DNA of 29,705 nucleotides from CAYUKK01 sp964445305 (GTDB lineage Bacteria; Acidobacteriota; Aminicenantia; Aminicenantales; UBA8522). The notes below the pieces were generated by a model. It searched no databases and had not been told where the DNA came from. It worked only from the letters and a program-made list of their open reading frames with translations. This document shows, one piece after another, positions 23,594-29,705 of the stretch. The stretch spans positions 1-29,705 of the forward strand of contig CAYUKK010000060.1 of the NCBI GenBank assembly GCA_964445305.1. The letters run 5' to 3'. The translations under genes were made by a program, and so were the position numbers. The stretch's first letter is position 1, and each line of letters starts with the position of its first letter.

Positions 23594-24724
23594 CTAATGC
23601 GTGATATTTTTTATTCTGTCGAGCAGGCTTCGGTCAGGCCTGTCCAGCTTTTCACCCCTGAGCTCGGCCAACTGACGGAGCAGCTCTTTCTCCTCCCGGC
23701 TTAAGTTCTGCGGTGTCTTGACAACGACCTTGATGTAGAGGTCTCCCTTCCGGTAAGAATGGAAGCCCTTGATTCCCTTACCCTTGAGTTTCAGGACTTG
23801 GCCCGATTGAATGCCGGCTGGAATCTTGACCGATTCCACTTCCCCATCGAGGCCTGGAATCTCCACCACCGCTCCCAGAGCCGCCTGAGCAAAAGAAACA
23901 GGCACTTCACAGTACAGGTCATTATCTTCTCGCTCATAGAAGGGATGCCTGGAGACCTGGATGGCAACATAGAGGTCGCCCCGTGGCGCACCCGGGTCGC
24001 CGGCTTCACCCTCCCCTTCCACTCTTAATCTTGTGCCCGTGTCGACGCCGGCCGGAATACGTATCCGCAGGCTTTTCTTCTGCTTGACAGAACCCGAGCC
24101 GCGGCATTCCGGACAGGGTGTCGAAATAACCTCTCCCTGTCCATGGCAATGGGAGCAAGTCCTCGAAACAGTAAAGAAGCCCTGCTGGTAGCGGAGTTGT
24201 CCTCTTCCCTGGCAGGTGGGGCAAGATGTCTTCCGAGTGCCAGGCTGGAGGCCAGAGCCTTGGCACGTGGGACACCGCTCCGCCCGGTGCAAGCTGACCT
24301 CTTTTTCGACACCCCTCACTGCCTCTTCCAGGGTGATTTCGACCTCAAGGATGAGATCCCGCCCCCGCTGTGGCCCGGGCTTTCGTCGGCGTGTTCGGGT
24401 GCCAAAGATATCCCCAAAACCGAAAAAACTGCCCAGGATATCCTCAAATTCCTCAAAAATGGAAGAATCGAAACCCGGAAATCCCGTGAACCCCCCGCCT
24501 CTCAGGCCTTCCATTCCAAAACGGTCGTAAGTGGAGCGCTTTTCTGGGTCAACGAGGACGCTATAAGCTTCGGCCGCTTCCTTGAATTTCTCCTCCGCTT
24601 CCTTGTTGCCCGGGTTCCTATCAGGGTGATACTTGAGGGCTAACTGTCGATAAGCCCGCTTGATTTCCTCAGGGCTCGCATTCCTGGGCACCCCCAGAAT
24701 TTCATAGTAGTCTTTGGTCGCCAT
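23594..24724 (-). CDS. dnaJ: DnaJ (Hsp40) co-chaperone
   Basis: Predicted 376-residue class A J-protein that stimulates DnaK ATPase and delivers substrate. The J-domain is at 1-70, with HPD at 33-35. A Gly/Phe-rich linker follows (about 73-108). The zinc domain has four CxxCxGxG repeats, with cysteines at 151/154, 168/171, 190/193 and 204/207, then two beta-sandwich substrate domains. All functional parts are present, which matters because its partner DnaK lacks the lid. The ATG at 24724 lies 12 bp after the dnaK stop and is in the same frame; three consecutive stop codons (TGA TAG TGA) separate the two. The ribosome-binding site is weak. Confidence 0.97.
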   Translation of the reverse strand: MATKDYYEILGVPRNASPEEIKRAYRQLALKYHPDRNPGNKEAEEKFKEAAEAYSVLVDPEKRSTYDRFGMEGLRGGGFTGFPGFDSSIFEEFEDILGSFFGFGDIFGTRTRRRKPGPQRGRDLILEVEITLEEAVRGVEKEVSLHRAERCPTCQGSGLQPGTRKTSCPTCQGRGQLRYQQGFFTVSRTCSHCHGQGEVISTPCPECRGSGSVKQKKSLRIRIPAGVDTGTRLRVEGEGEAGDPGAPRGDLYVAIQVSRHPFYEREDNDLYCEVPVSFAQAALGAVVEIPGLDGEVESVKIPAGIQSGQVLKLKGKGIKGFHSYRKGDLYIKVVVKTPQNLSREEKELLRQLAELRGEKLDRPDRSLLDRIKNITH

Positions 24725-24736
24725 ATCGCTTCACTA

Positions 24737-26308
24737 TCAGGATTTTTCAGGCAAAGCTTTATGCCGCTGGATGATGGCGTCGATTTCCTTGGCCGACAGG
24801 CCTGAGGAAGGCCTGATATGGATTTCCTGGTTCAACCCGGTCAGGACATCGCGGGCAGAGACTTTCAAAATCCCGTTGGCATCGATCTCAAAAGTGACAT
24901 CAATCTGAGGAACGCCAGCCGGCGCAGGAGCAAGCCCGACCAAGTCAAACCGCGCCAGGGACCTGTTTCTTGAGGCCTGTGGGTTCTCTCCCTGGAGGAC
25001 GTGGATGGTCACCCTGATCTGGTTGTCCTCGACCGTCGTGAAGGGCATCGTCTTGCGGGTCGGGATCGTGGAGTTCCGCTCGATAATCTGCTGGTACGTA
25101 TCGTTCTCCGTCTCGATGCCCAGCGAATGGGACGTGACGTCAAGGAGGACAACGAGATCCGCCTTGCCTTTCTGGCTCAGAATCCCCGACTGGATGGCCG
25201 CCCCCATGGCCACGATTTCATCCGGGTTGATATCCTCACGGGGATTCTTCTTAAAATAGTTAGCGATCGTCCGCCGCACGAGCGGCATGCGCGTCTGGCC
25301 CCCAACGAGGATGACCTCCTCGATGTCCTCAGGCCTCAGGTGGCAATCGGCCAGCGCCCGCTCAATCAAGGGAATCGTCTTATGGACGAGGTCGCCCGTC
25401 AGCTCTTCAAGGAGTCCCCGTGTCAGTTTCTTCGTGATGTGCTTGGAACCGGAAGAAGTCAGGCAGATGAAAGGCAGGTTGATCTCGGTTTCCTGGACAA
25501 AAGACAACTCCCGCTTGGCCTTTTCCGCCGCTTCTTTGATTCTCTGGAGAGCAAATTTATCCTGGTAGAGGTCAACCTGATGCTCTTTCTTAAAATCCTC
25601 GATGAGCCATTCGACGATACGGTTATCGAAGTCCTCTCCGCCGAGGTAGGAATCGCCGCATGTGGCCAGTACTTGGAACACTGAATCCTGGATTTCCAGA
25701 ATGGTAATATCAAAGGTGCCACCGCCCAAGTCGAAAACCGCCACTTTGGCGTTCTTTTGGGCATCCAGTCCATAGGCCAGGCTGGCCGCGGTCGGCTCGT
25801 TGATGACCCGGAGGACTTCCAGTCCAGCGATTTTGGCCGCGTCCTTCGTCGCCTGCCGCTGAGGGTCATCAAAATGAGCCGGCACGGTAATGACCGCCTG
25901 CTTAACAGGTTCTCCGAAAAAGGACTCGGCGCAAGTCTTAAGATAGGAAAGGACGATGGCGGAAATTTCCTGAGGGCTGATTTCCAGGGAATCGACCACC
26001 ACCCGAACATCCCCGTTCGGAGCTTCGCCGAGATGGTAGGGCATTCGCCGGCGGGCTTCCTGAACTTCGGGAGAATTGAATTTCCTGCCAATCAGCCTCT
26101 TGATCGCATAAACTGTCTTCTCGGGGTTCGTAATCGCCTGGCGGAGGGCTAAGTTCCCGACCAGCTTTTCTCCCGTTGAGGTGAAGCTCACGACAGATGG
26201 AGTCGTCGTCTGTCCTTCCAGGTTGGGAATGACCTGGGGCCTATCTCCCTCGAGATGAGCGACACAGGAATAGGTTGTACCCAGATCAATCCCGATGACC
26301 CGGCTCAT
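24737..26308 (-). CDS. dnaK: DnaK-type Hsp70 chaperone lacking the C-terminal lid
   Basis: Predicted 523-residue Hsp70. The nucleotide-binding domain (about 1-385) is complete: IDLGTTYSCVA (8-18), VPAHFDDPQRQATKDAA, INEPTAASLAYG and FDLGGGTFDITILEI. The interdomain linker VVLLDV begins at about 386. The beta-sandwich substrate domain runs to RPSSGLSAKEIDAIIQ. The protein then ends after RHKALPEKS, where usual DnaK continues for about 100-120 residues with the helical lid and acidic tail. No frameshift explains this: only 12 bp follow before dnaJ, and they hold further in-frame stops. Lidless Hsp70 variants are known to bind peptides with faster exchange. ATG at 26308 overlaps the grpE stop (ATGA). 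Confidence 0.95.
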   Translation of the reverse strand: MSRVIGIDLGTTYSCVAHLEGDRPQVIPNLEGQTTTPSVVSFTSTGEKLVGNLALRQAITNPEKTVYAIKRLIGRKFNSPEVQEARRRMPYHLGEAPNGDVRVVVDSLEISPQEISAIVLSYLKTCAESFFGEPVKQAVITVPAHFDDPQRQATKDAAKIAGLEVLRVINEPTAASLAYGLDAQKNAKVAVFDLGGGTFDITILEIQDSVFQVLATCGDSYLGGEDFDNRIVEWLIEDFKKEHQVDLYQDKFALQRIKEAAEKAKRELSFVQETEINLPFICLTSSGSKHITKKLTRGLLEELTGDLVHKTIPLIERALADCHLRPEDIEEVILVGGQTRMPLVRRTIANYFKKNPREDINPDEIVAMGAAIQSGILSQKGKADLVVLLDVTSHSLGIETENDTYQQIIERNSTIPTRKTMPFTTVEDNQIRVTIHVLQGENPQASRNRSLARFDLVGLAPAPAGVPQIDVTFEIDANGILKVSARDVLTGLNQEIHIRPSSGLSAKEIDAIIQRHKALPEKS

Positions 26309-27006
26309 GATTCTTCCTTCTTCTTAGGGACGAGCACTTTGACCATGGTCGGCCGGAGAAGCCTCTCGTGGTGGAGGTAACCGCGCTGGAGTTCCTCCGC
26401 CACCTCCGGCTCTTTGACCTCGTCCGATTCCTCGGTCATGACCGCTTGGTGCCGGGCCGGGTCGAATCGTTTGTCTTTGACCTCGATGGGAACGACACCC
26501 TTCTTCAGAAGCAGGTCCATGGTCAAGCGGTAAATCATCTCAACTCCCTCCCGAAATGTCTTGCCATCCGTTTGGTCGCCGCACTGGAGAGCACGTTCGA
26601 AATTGTCGAGGATGACAAGGAACTCGCGGAGGAAGTCAGAAAGGGCATAGTTCCGGAACTCTGTCTTTTCCCGCTCCTGCCGCTTGCGCAAATTGTCCAT
26701 CTCGGCCAGGGCCCGTAGATACTTGTCCCTCAGCTGTTCAACTTCTCTTTTTAAGGCTTTGATTTCGGCCTCTTTCTTCTTGAGCTTGGACTTGAGACTT
26801 TTATCCTCCTCGGCTGGAGGCTCGGACGCCTTCAGCTTAACGGCAGCTGGCTGGCCTTCCTCCTCGGACTTAACAGCTATGAATTCAACCTCTTCTCCGG
26901 TTTCTGTGGCCGGCTGGTTTTCCTCCCTCTTCTCCTCTTCCCCCGCTTTGCCTTCCTCGTCTTGAGCTGGCTTTTTTTCTTTTTCTTCTGTCTCGTTTTC
27001 GGACAT
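26305..27006 (-). CDS. grpE: GrpE nucleotide-exchange factor
   Basis: Predicted 233-residue nucleotide-exchange factor for DnaK. The N-terminal 70 residues are a Glu/Lys-rich, probably disordered tail. A long coiled coil follows (KSKLKKKEAEIKALKREVEQL, in part) leading to YLRALAEMDNLRKRQEREK, the family signature. The C-terminal beta domain contains FDPARHQAVM and YLHHERLLRPTMVKVLV, which contact DnaK. I chose ATG at 27006, about five bases after AGG; a GTG two codons earlier is too close to that ribosome site. It begins 12 bp after hrcA and overlaps dnaK by 4 bp. Confidence 0.95.
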   Translation of the reverse strand: MSENETEEKEKKPAQDEEGKAGEEEKREENQPATETGEEVEFIAVKSEEEGQPAAVKLKASEPPAEEDKSLKSKLKKKEAEIKALKREVEQLRDKYLRALAEMDNLRKRQEREKTEFRNYALSDFLREFLVILDNFERALQCGDQTDGKTFREGVEMIYRLTMDLLLKKGVVPIEVKDKRFDPARHQAVMTEESDEVKEPEVAEELQRGYLHHERLLRPTMVKVLVPKKKEES

Positions 27007-27018
27007 TTTCACCTCTTC

Positions 27019-28065
27019 TTAAAAGTCACGGCTGATTGTCTGGCTAAGCTTCTGAGCCACCCTATCCACCAGAGGGATGATTTTCCGGTAGGGGATGCGT
27101 TTGGGCCCGATGATGCCCAGTGTCCCCAGCACCTGATTGTTGTAGCCATAATGGGAAAGAACAAAGGCACAATCGGCAATGTCCGGAATGTTGGATTCGG
27201 AGCCGATGAGAACTTTGACCCTTTCCAAGCTAATCACGTCGGAAAGAAGCTTGGCCAGCTTGATTTTTTCTTCGAAATTCTGGAACAAGGATTTCAGTTT
27301 GTCCATGCTGAAGAGCTCGGGCTTATCGATAAGCTTGGACACTCCCTGGAAAACAATCTGGCTTTCAGTCTCCTGACGAGAAATGTAAGCCTTCAAGAGA
27401 GAAATGAGCTTGTTGATGGCATCCTCATAGGTAAGCTTATAGCGGGGAAGCTCTTTCATCAAGTAGTCCCGCACAAAGGTTAGGTTTTTTCCTCGGAAAT
27501 GTTGATTGATGTACTGGGAGGCCTTGTCGAGCTCGAGCTGGGTGAAATAGTGCTGCGTCTCAACGATCTCGGTCAGGACCATGTTAAAGGTTGTGATGAG
27601 AATAACCATGACCTTCTCTTCGGAGATCTTGATCAAGCGGACGTGGTTGAAGTTGACCTTGGAAACGCTCGGCGAAATCACGAAACCCAGATTATCGGAA
27701 TGCTCAGCCAGGAGTTTAGAAACATAGGTTAACAAAGAGGAGAAATCTCCCTTGTCCAAAGCAAACTCGCCTGCTGGAAAAGCAATTTGCTCATCGGTAA
27801 AAAGCGTTTCATCAAGAAGGCTGTTGACATAGAACCTTAAGCCCTTGTCCGTCGGCACTCGCCCGGCTGAAGTGTGTGGCTGGCATAGGTAGCCCATGTC
27901 CTCGAGCTTGCTCATGATGTTACGGATCGTGGCCGGGGAGTCGGGGAGAGCTTTTTTCTGAACTATAAAACCGCTGCTGATGGGCTTGCCCAGCTTCAGA
28001 TAATTCTCCACAATGAGGTTGAGGACGACCTTATCTTTCTCTCTCAGATAGAACATATGAACCAT
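27019..28065 (-). CDS. hrcA: HrcA heat-inducible transcription repressor
   Basis: Predicted 348-residue repressor of class I heat-shock genes. HrcA normally binds CIRCE operators and loses activity when GroE is occupied. The N-terminal winged helix has LREKDKVVLNLIVENYLKLG (in part) and SPATIRNIMSKLEDMGYL (about 43-60), the recognition helix region, with HTSAGRVPTDKGLRFYV (about 64-80) typical of the family. The rest is the GAF-like inserted and dimerisation domains. ATG at 28065 follows AAGGGA. It heads hrcA-grpE-dnaK-dnaJ-rsmE-kinase, the arrangement expected for autoregulation. A canonical CIRCE is not visible, but a palindrome overlaps the likely -10. Confidence 0.95.
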   Translation of the reverse strand: MVHMFYLREKDKVVLNLIVENYLKLGKPISSGFIVQKKALPDSPATIRNIMSKLEDMGYLCQPHTSAGRVPTDKGLRFYVNSLLDETLFTDEQIAFPAGEFALDKGDFSSLLTYVSKLLAEHSDNLGFVISPSVSKVNFNHVRLIKISEEKVMVILITTFNMVLTEIVETQHYFTQLELDKASQYINQHFRGKNLTFVRDYLMKELPRYKLTYEDAINKLISLLKAYISRQETESQIVFQGVSKLIDKPELFSMDKLKSLFQNFEEKIKLAKLLSDVISLERVKVLIGSESNIPDIADCAFVLSHYGYNNQVLGTLGIIGPKRIPYRKIIPLVDRVAQKLSQTISRDF

Positions 28066-28127
28066 CGTTCCCTTAAGAATTTATAGCATTAACAGGCAAA
28101 AATTTCAACGACCAGCGAGCTCCGCTG

Positions 28128-28347
28128 ATTTGCCGATAGACAATTATGATCAAGCGAAAGTGCTTGATCTTGTAACAAATTATCACGATAGGGAGTGCAC
28201 CCGAGGGGTGGCGCGGTTCGGGGGCCCCCCGCCGACCCGAGCGTTTGATGCCACCCATCTTCTTGATTGATAATAAACGAGATAGTCCGCTCGGGGTCGC
28301 CGGGGGTGAACCGCGACAGGACCCCTCGGGTGGTCCTATCGGCAAAT
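28128..28347. repeat. 220-bp nested inverted-repeat structure upstream of hrcA
   Basis: Four pairs of arms nest inside one another. ATTTGCCGATAG (28128-28139) pairs with 28336-28347. CACCCGAGGGGT (28198-28209) pairs with 28321-28332. CGCGGTTC (28212-28219) pairs with 28308-28315. CGACCCGAGCG (28233-28243) pairs with 28289-28300, with one extra G. The GATCAAGC hairpin lies as a side arm, and the apical loop is about 45 bases. As RNA on either strand this would fold into a long arm with a side stem. It may be a structured leader or small RNA of the plus-strand gene, or a decayed miniature mobile element. Short words GGCAAAAAT and TTCAACGA recur on both sides (28095-28111 and 28379-28413). Confidence 0.6.
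28143..28169 (-). promoter_or_regulatory. Candidate hrcA promoter -10 with overlapping palindrome (possible HrcA operator)
   Basis: GATCAAGC (28148-28155) and GCTTGATC (28162-28169) form a perfect 8-bp inverted repeat around six bases. On the minus strand it runs directly into CATAAT (28143-28148), a five-of-six -10 match about 80 bases before the hrcA ATG. No good -35 is seen at normal spacing. A palindrome at the promoter suits an autorepressor, but it is not the CIRCE sequence. Confidence 0.4.
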
Positions 28348-28385
28348 TTGGGGCCCACCCGAAATCTTGACATCGAGCGGCAAAA

Positions 28386-28430
28386 ATGGGAAATATTAGA
28401 AGATTTTCAACGAGGAGAAAATCGCGCTGA
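28386..28430 (+). other. Possible 14-codon Arg-rich leader peptide
   Basis: ATG at 28386 opens a frame encoding MGNIRRFSTRRKSR, ending with TGA at 28428-28430. Four of its five Arg codons are AGA or AGG. The stop overlaps the probable CTG start of the next gene (CTGA), a geometry seen in translational coupling. There is no clear ribosome-binding site, so it may be chance. Confidence 0.3.
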
Positions 28431-29705
28431 GGAACATCGTCGATAAGAGAAGCCGACCGGCGGGCCGGCTTCTCTTTTTTTTTATCCTTTTTCTTTGTTG
28501 CTTTATGATGCAGCCGGTCTCGGCAAAAGAGGGGGTCCTGACCGGCCAAGTCAGGGATGAACGGGACAAACTCCTCCCCGGCGTTGCCGTTTATGTGCGG
28601 CCGGAAACCTGGGATCAGCCGTTAACCACATCGACAGGCTTAACGGGCTCTTTCCGTCTGGCGGGAATCCCTTCAGGCGAAGTCTCGATTGACCTTGAAC
28701 TCCAGGGGGAGAGGATTCCTCTCGAAAGCCCCCTCGTCTTTGAGCCCGGCCGGGTTCTCTTCCTCAAGATGGTTGTGGCAAAGGAAGGCAATGCCCGAAT
28801 CCGTTTGCACCGCGTGGAAACCATCGACCTCTCCGACACCACCTCCCGGACCGTCCTTGATGCATTCCAGATAGATTGCCTTCCCTCTGCGGGCAATATC
28901 TGGTCTCTCATTGAAAACCAGGACCTTTCGGCGACGACGAACCGGATCGATGTCGGCGGGATGTGGTCAGACGAGCCGGCTCTCTGGAGCTCCCGCGGCG
29001 GGGTGAGCTGGACCCAGACGGGCTACCTCATCCACGGGATGGATGTCACGGACCCGTACTGGAGAGGCATGCCGCTTTTCCACCCGGACGTATTCAGCCT
29101 TGCCTTCAGCGAACTGACGAACGGCCGTCATCCGGTCGTCTCCCTTTCGCCGGGCGGCGAACTCGATTTCCTGCCGAAAGAAGGAGGCCCTGAATCCCGC
29201 GGGAGTGTCGGAGCGTTCTGGAACGCGCCCTGGATGAGCGCCACGAACATCTCTTCCCGGCTCAAAGCGGAGAACCTTTCTGAAAGCCACCGGCTAAACT
29301 CTTACCAGCAGCTCAACGGCCAGCTCTCCGGTCCCCTTGTGCCGGGCCGGCTTTTCTTTTATGCGTCGCTCCAGCATCTCCGCCTTGATCGGGACGTGGC
29401 CGAGTTCGATGCTCCGGACAAAGCGACTCTTTCCTCCGGCCTGCTCCATCTCACCTACCGTTTGAACGGAAGCGCGCTCAGGTTATTCTGGACGGGTCAG
29501 GTTTTAAACCAACCCACGGCAGGAGCCGGACGGCGCGTTCCTGTTTCCTCTACCGTCGATCGAAAGAAGCTTTTTAACGTCTTGCAGGTCATCTGGGAGA
29601 CAAGATTCCGGCCGTGGCATTATGTCAAGCTTGGCGCGAGCTTCAGCCGCGGGAACACGCATGAACGCTTCCAGAAAGGCGAAGCCGGGCCTCACGGAAT
29701 GGAGA
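28427..29705 (+). CDS. TonB-receptor-like outer-membrane protein, N-terminal part (cut by window edge)
   Basis: The frame is open to the right edge (about 426 codons seen). The N-terminus reads RNIVDKRSRPAG, then a hydrophobic stretch RLLFFFILFLCCF, then QPVSA and KEG, a convincing signal peptide. A carboxypeptidase-regulatory-like beta domain follows (GVLTGQVRDERDKLLPGVAV, about 37-57; GSFRLAGIPSGEVSIDL). Next is a plug-like region with LPSAGNIWSLIENQD and NRIDVGG, as in Oar/TonB receptors of Acidobacteriota-type bacteria, then alternating beta strands. The first ATG (28505) would delete the signal peptide. I therefore prefer CTG at 28427, nine bases after GAGGAG (28412-28417). A frameshift near the T-run is the alternative. 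Substrate is unknown. Confidence 0.78.
   Translation, partial: MRNIVDKRSRPAGRLLFFFILFLCCFMMQPVSAKEGVLTGQVRDERDKLLPGVAVYVRPETWDQPLTTSTGLTGSFRLAGIPSGEVSIDLELQGERIPLESPLVFEPGRVLFLKMVVAKEGNARIRLHRVETIDLSDTTSRTVLDAFQIDCLPSAGNIWSLIENQDLSATTNRIDVGGMWSDEPALWSSRGGVSWTQTGYLIHGMDVTDPYWRGMPLFHPDVFSLAFSELTNGRHPVVSLSPGGELDFLPKEGGPESRGSVGAFWNAPWMSATNISSRLKAENLSESHRLNSYQQLNGQLSGPLVPGRLFFYASLQHLRLDRDVAEFDAPDKATLSSGLLHLTYRLNGSALRLFWTGQVLNQPTAGAGRRVPVSSTVDRKKLFNVLQVIWETRFRPWHYVKLGASFSRGNTHERFQKGEAGPHGME
28445..28483 (+). terminator. Terminator-shaped hairpin with nine T, inside signal-peptide codons
   Basis: AAGAGAAGCCG (28445-28455) pairs with CGGCTTCTCTT (28466-28476) around a 10-base loop, giving an 11-bp stem. 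T at 28475-28483 makes a run of nine. This is a textbook plus-strand intrinsic terminator, yet no plus-strand gene ends here. It lies in the first codons of the TonB-receptor-like gene, so it could act as an attenuator. Confidence 0.6.

Noticed and set aside
24248..24270. CACGTG-centred site resembling parS
   Set aside because: It matches only about 10 of 16 parS positions and lies inside conserved dnaJ zinc-finger codons, which explain the sequence.
28190..28200. GAGTGC as half of a CIRCE element upstream of hrcA
   Set aside because: No TTAGCACTC partner lies at the required 9-base spacing.
28073..28549. 158-codon minus-strand frame over the inverted-repeat region
   Set aside because: It crosses the hairpins and the start of the plus-strand gene, shows no family similarity, and its coding potential is explained by the repeats.

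Overview
The window looks like chromosomal DNA of a Gram-negative bacterium. The signs are a TonB-receptor-type outer-membrane protein, a secreted lytic transglycosylase, PilT, trigger factor, and HrcA-type heat-shock control. The last gene resembles the carboxypeptidase-regulatory-domain/TonB receptors common in Acidobacteriota and Aminicenantes-like lineages. That placement is inference; no rRNA is present. Nearly all genes are housekeeping and most lie on the minus strand.

Layout. 1-305: start of an APC-type amino-acid permease (minus), running off the left edge. 689-2273: parA-parB (plus), with a perfect 18-bp palindrome about 190 bp upstream. 2274-2733: AT-rich gap without a convincing gene. 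10788 to 2734 (minus): tRNA-Leu(UAG), tig, clpP, clpX, lon, then rho and a two-gene nucleotidyltransferase/small-protein pair. This unit is led by a good sigma70-type promoter. 12735-10909 (minus): exported trypsin-fold/TPR protein whose catalytic Ser position is Thr. 12899-14549 (plus): GT87-type mannosyltransferase and DUF2085 membrane protein. 14861-16283 (plus): small membrane protein and a YegS/DAGK-type lipid kinase. 16871-16299 (minus): lytic transglycosylase. 21739-17013 (minus): ilvE-pilT-alaS. 28065-21902 (minus): hrcA-grpE-dnaK-dnaJ-rsmE-Ser/Thr kinase. 28427-end (plus): N-terminal part of the TonB-receptor-like protein.

How the genes work together. Two protein-quality-control units dominate. 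One combines nascent-chain folding (trigger factor) with ATP-dependent proteolysis (ClpXP, Lon). The other is an HrcA-type Hsp70 operon whose DnaK lacks the C-terminal helical lid, and whose last gene is a kinase with a zinc ribbon.

Most unusual region: 28128-28510, between hrcA and the TonB-receptor-like gene. It holds a 220-bp nest of inverted repeats and a 14-codon Arg-rich reading frame. That frame's stop overlaps a probable CTG start. A textbook terminator-shaped hairpin with nine T lies inside the signal-peptide codons. It reads like a structured, attenuation-type leader, but this is a proposal from sequence alone.
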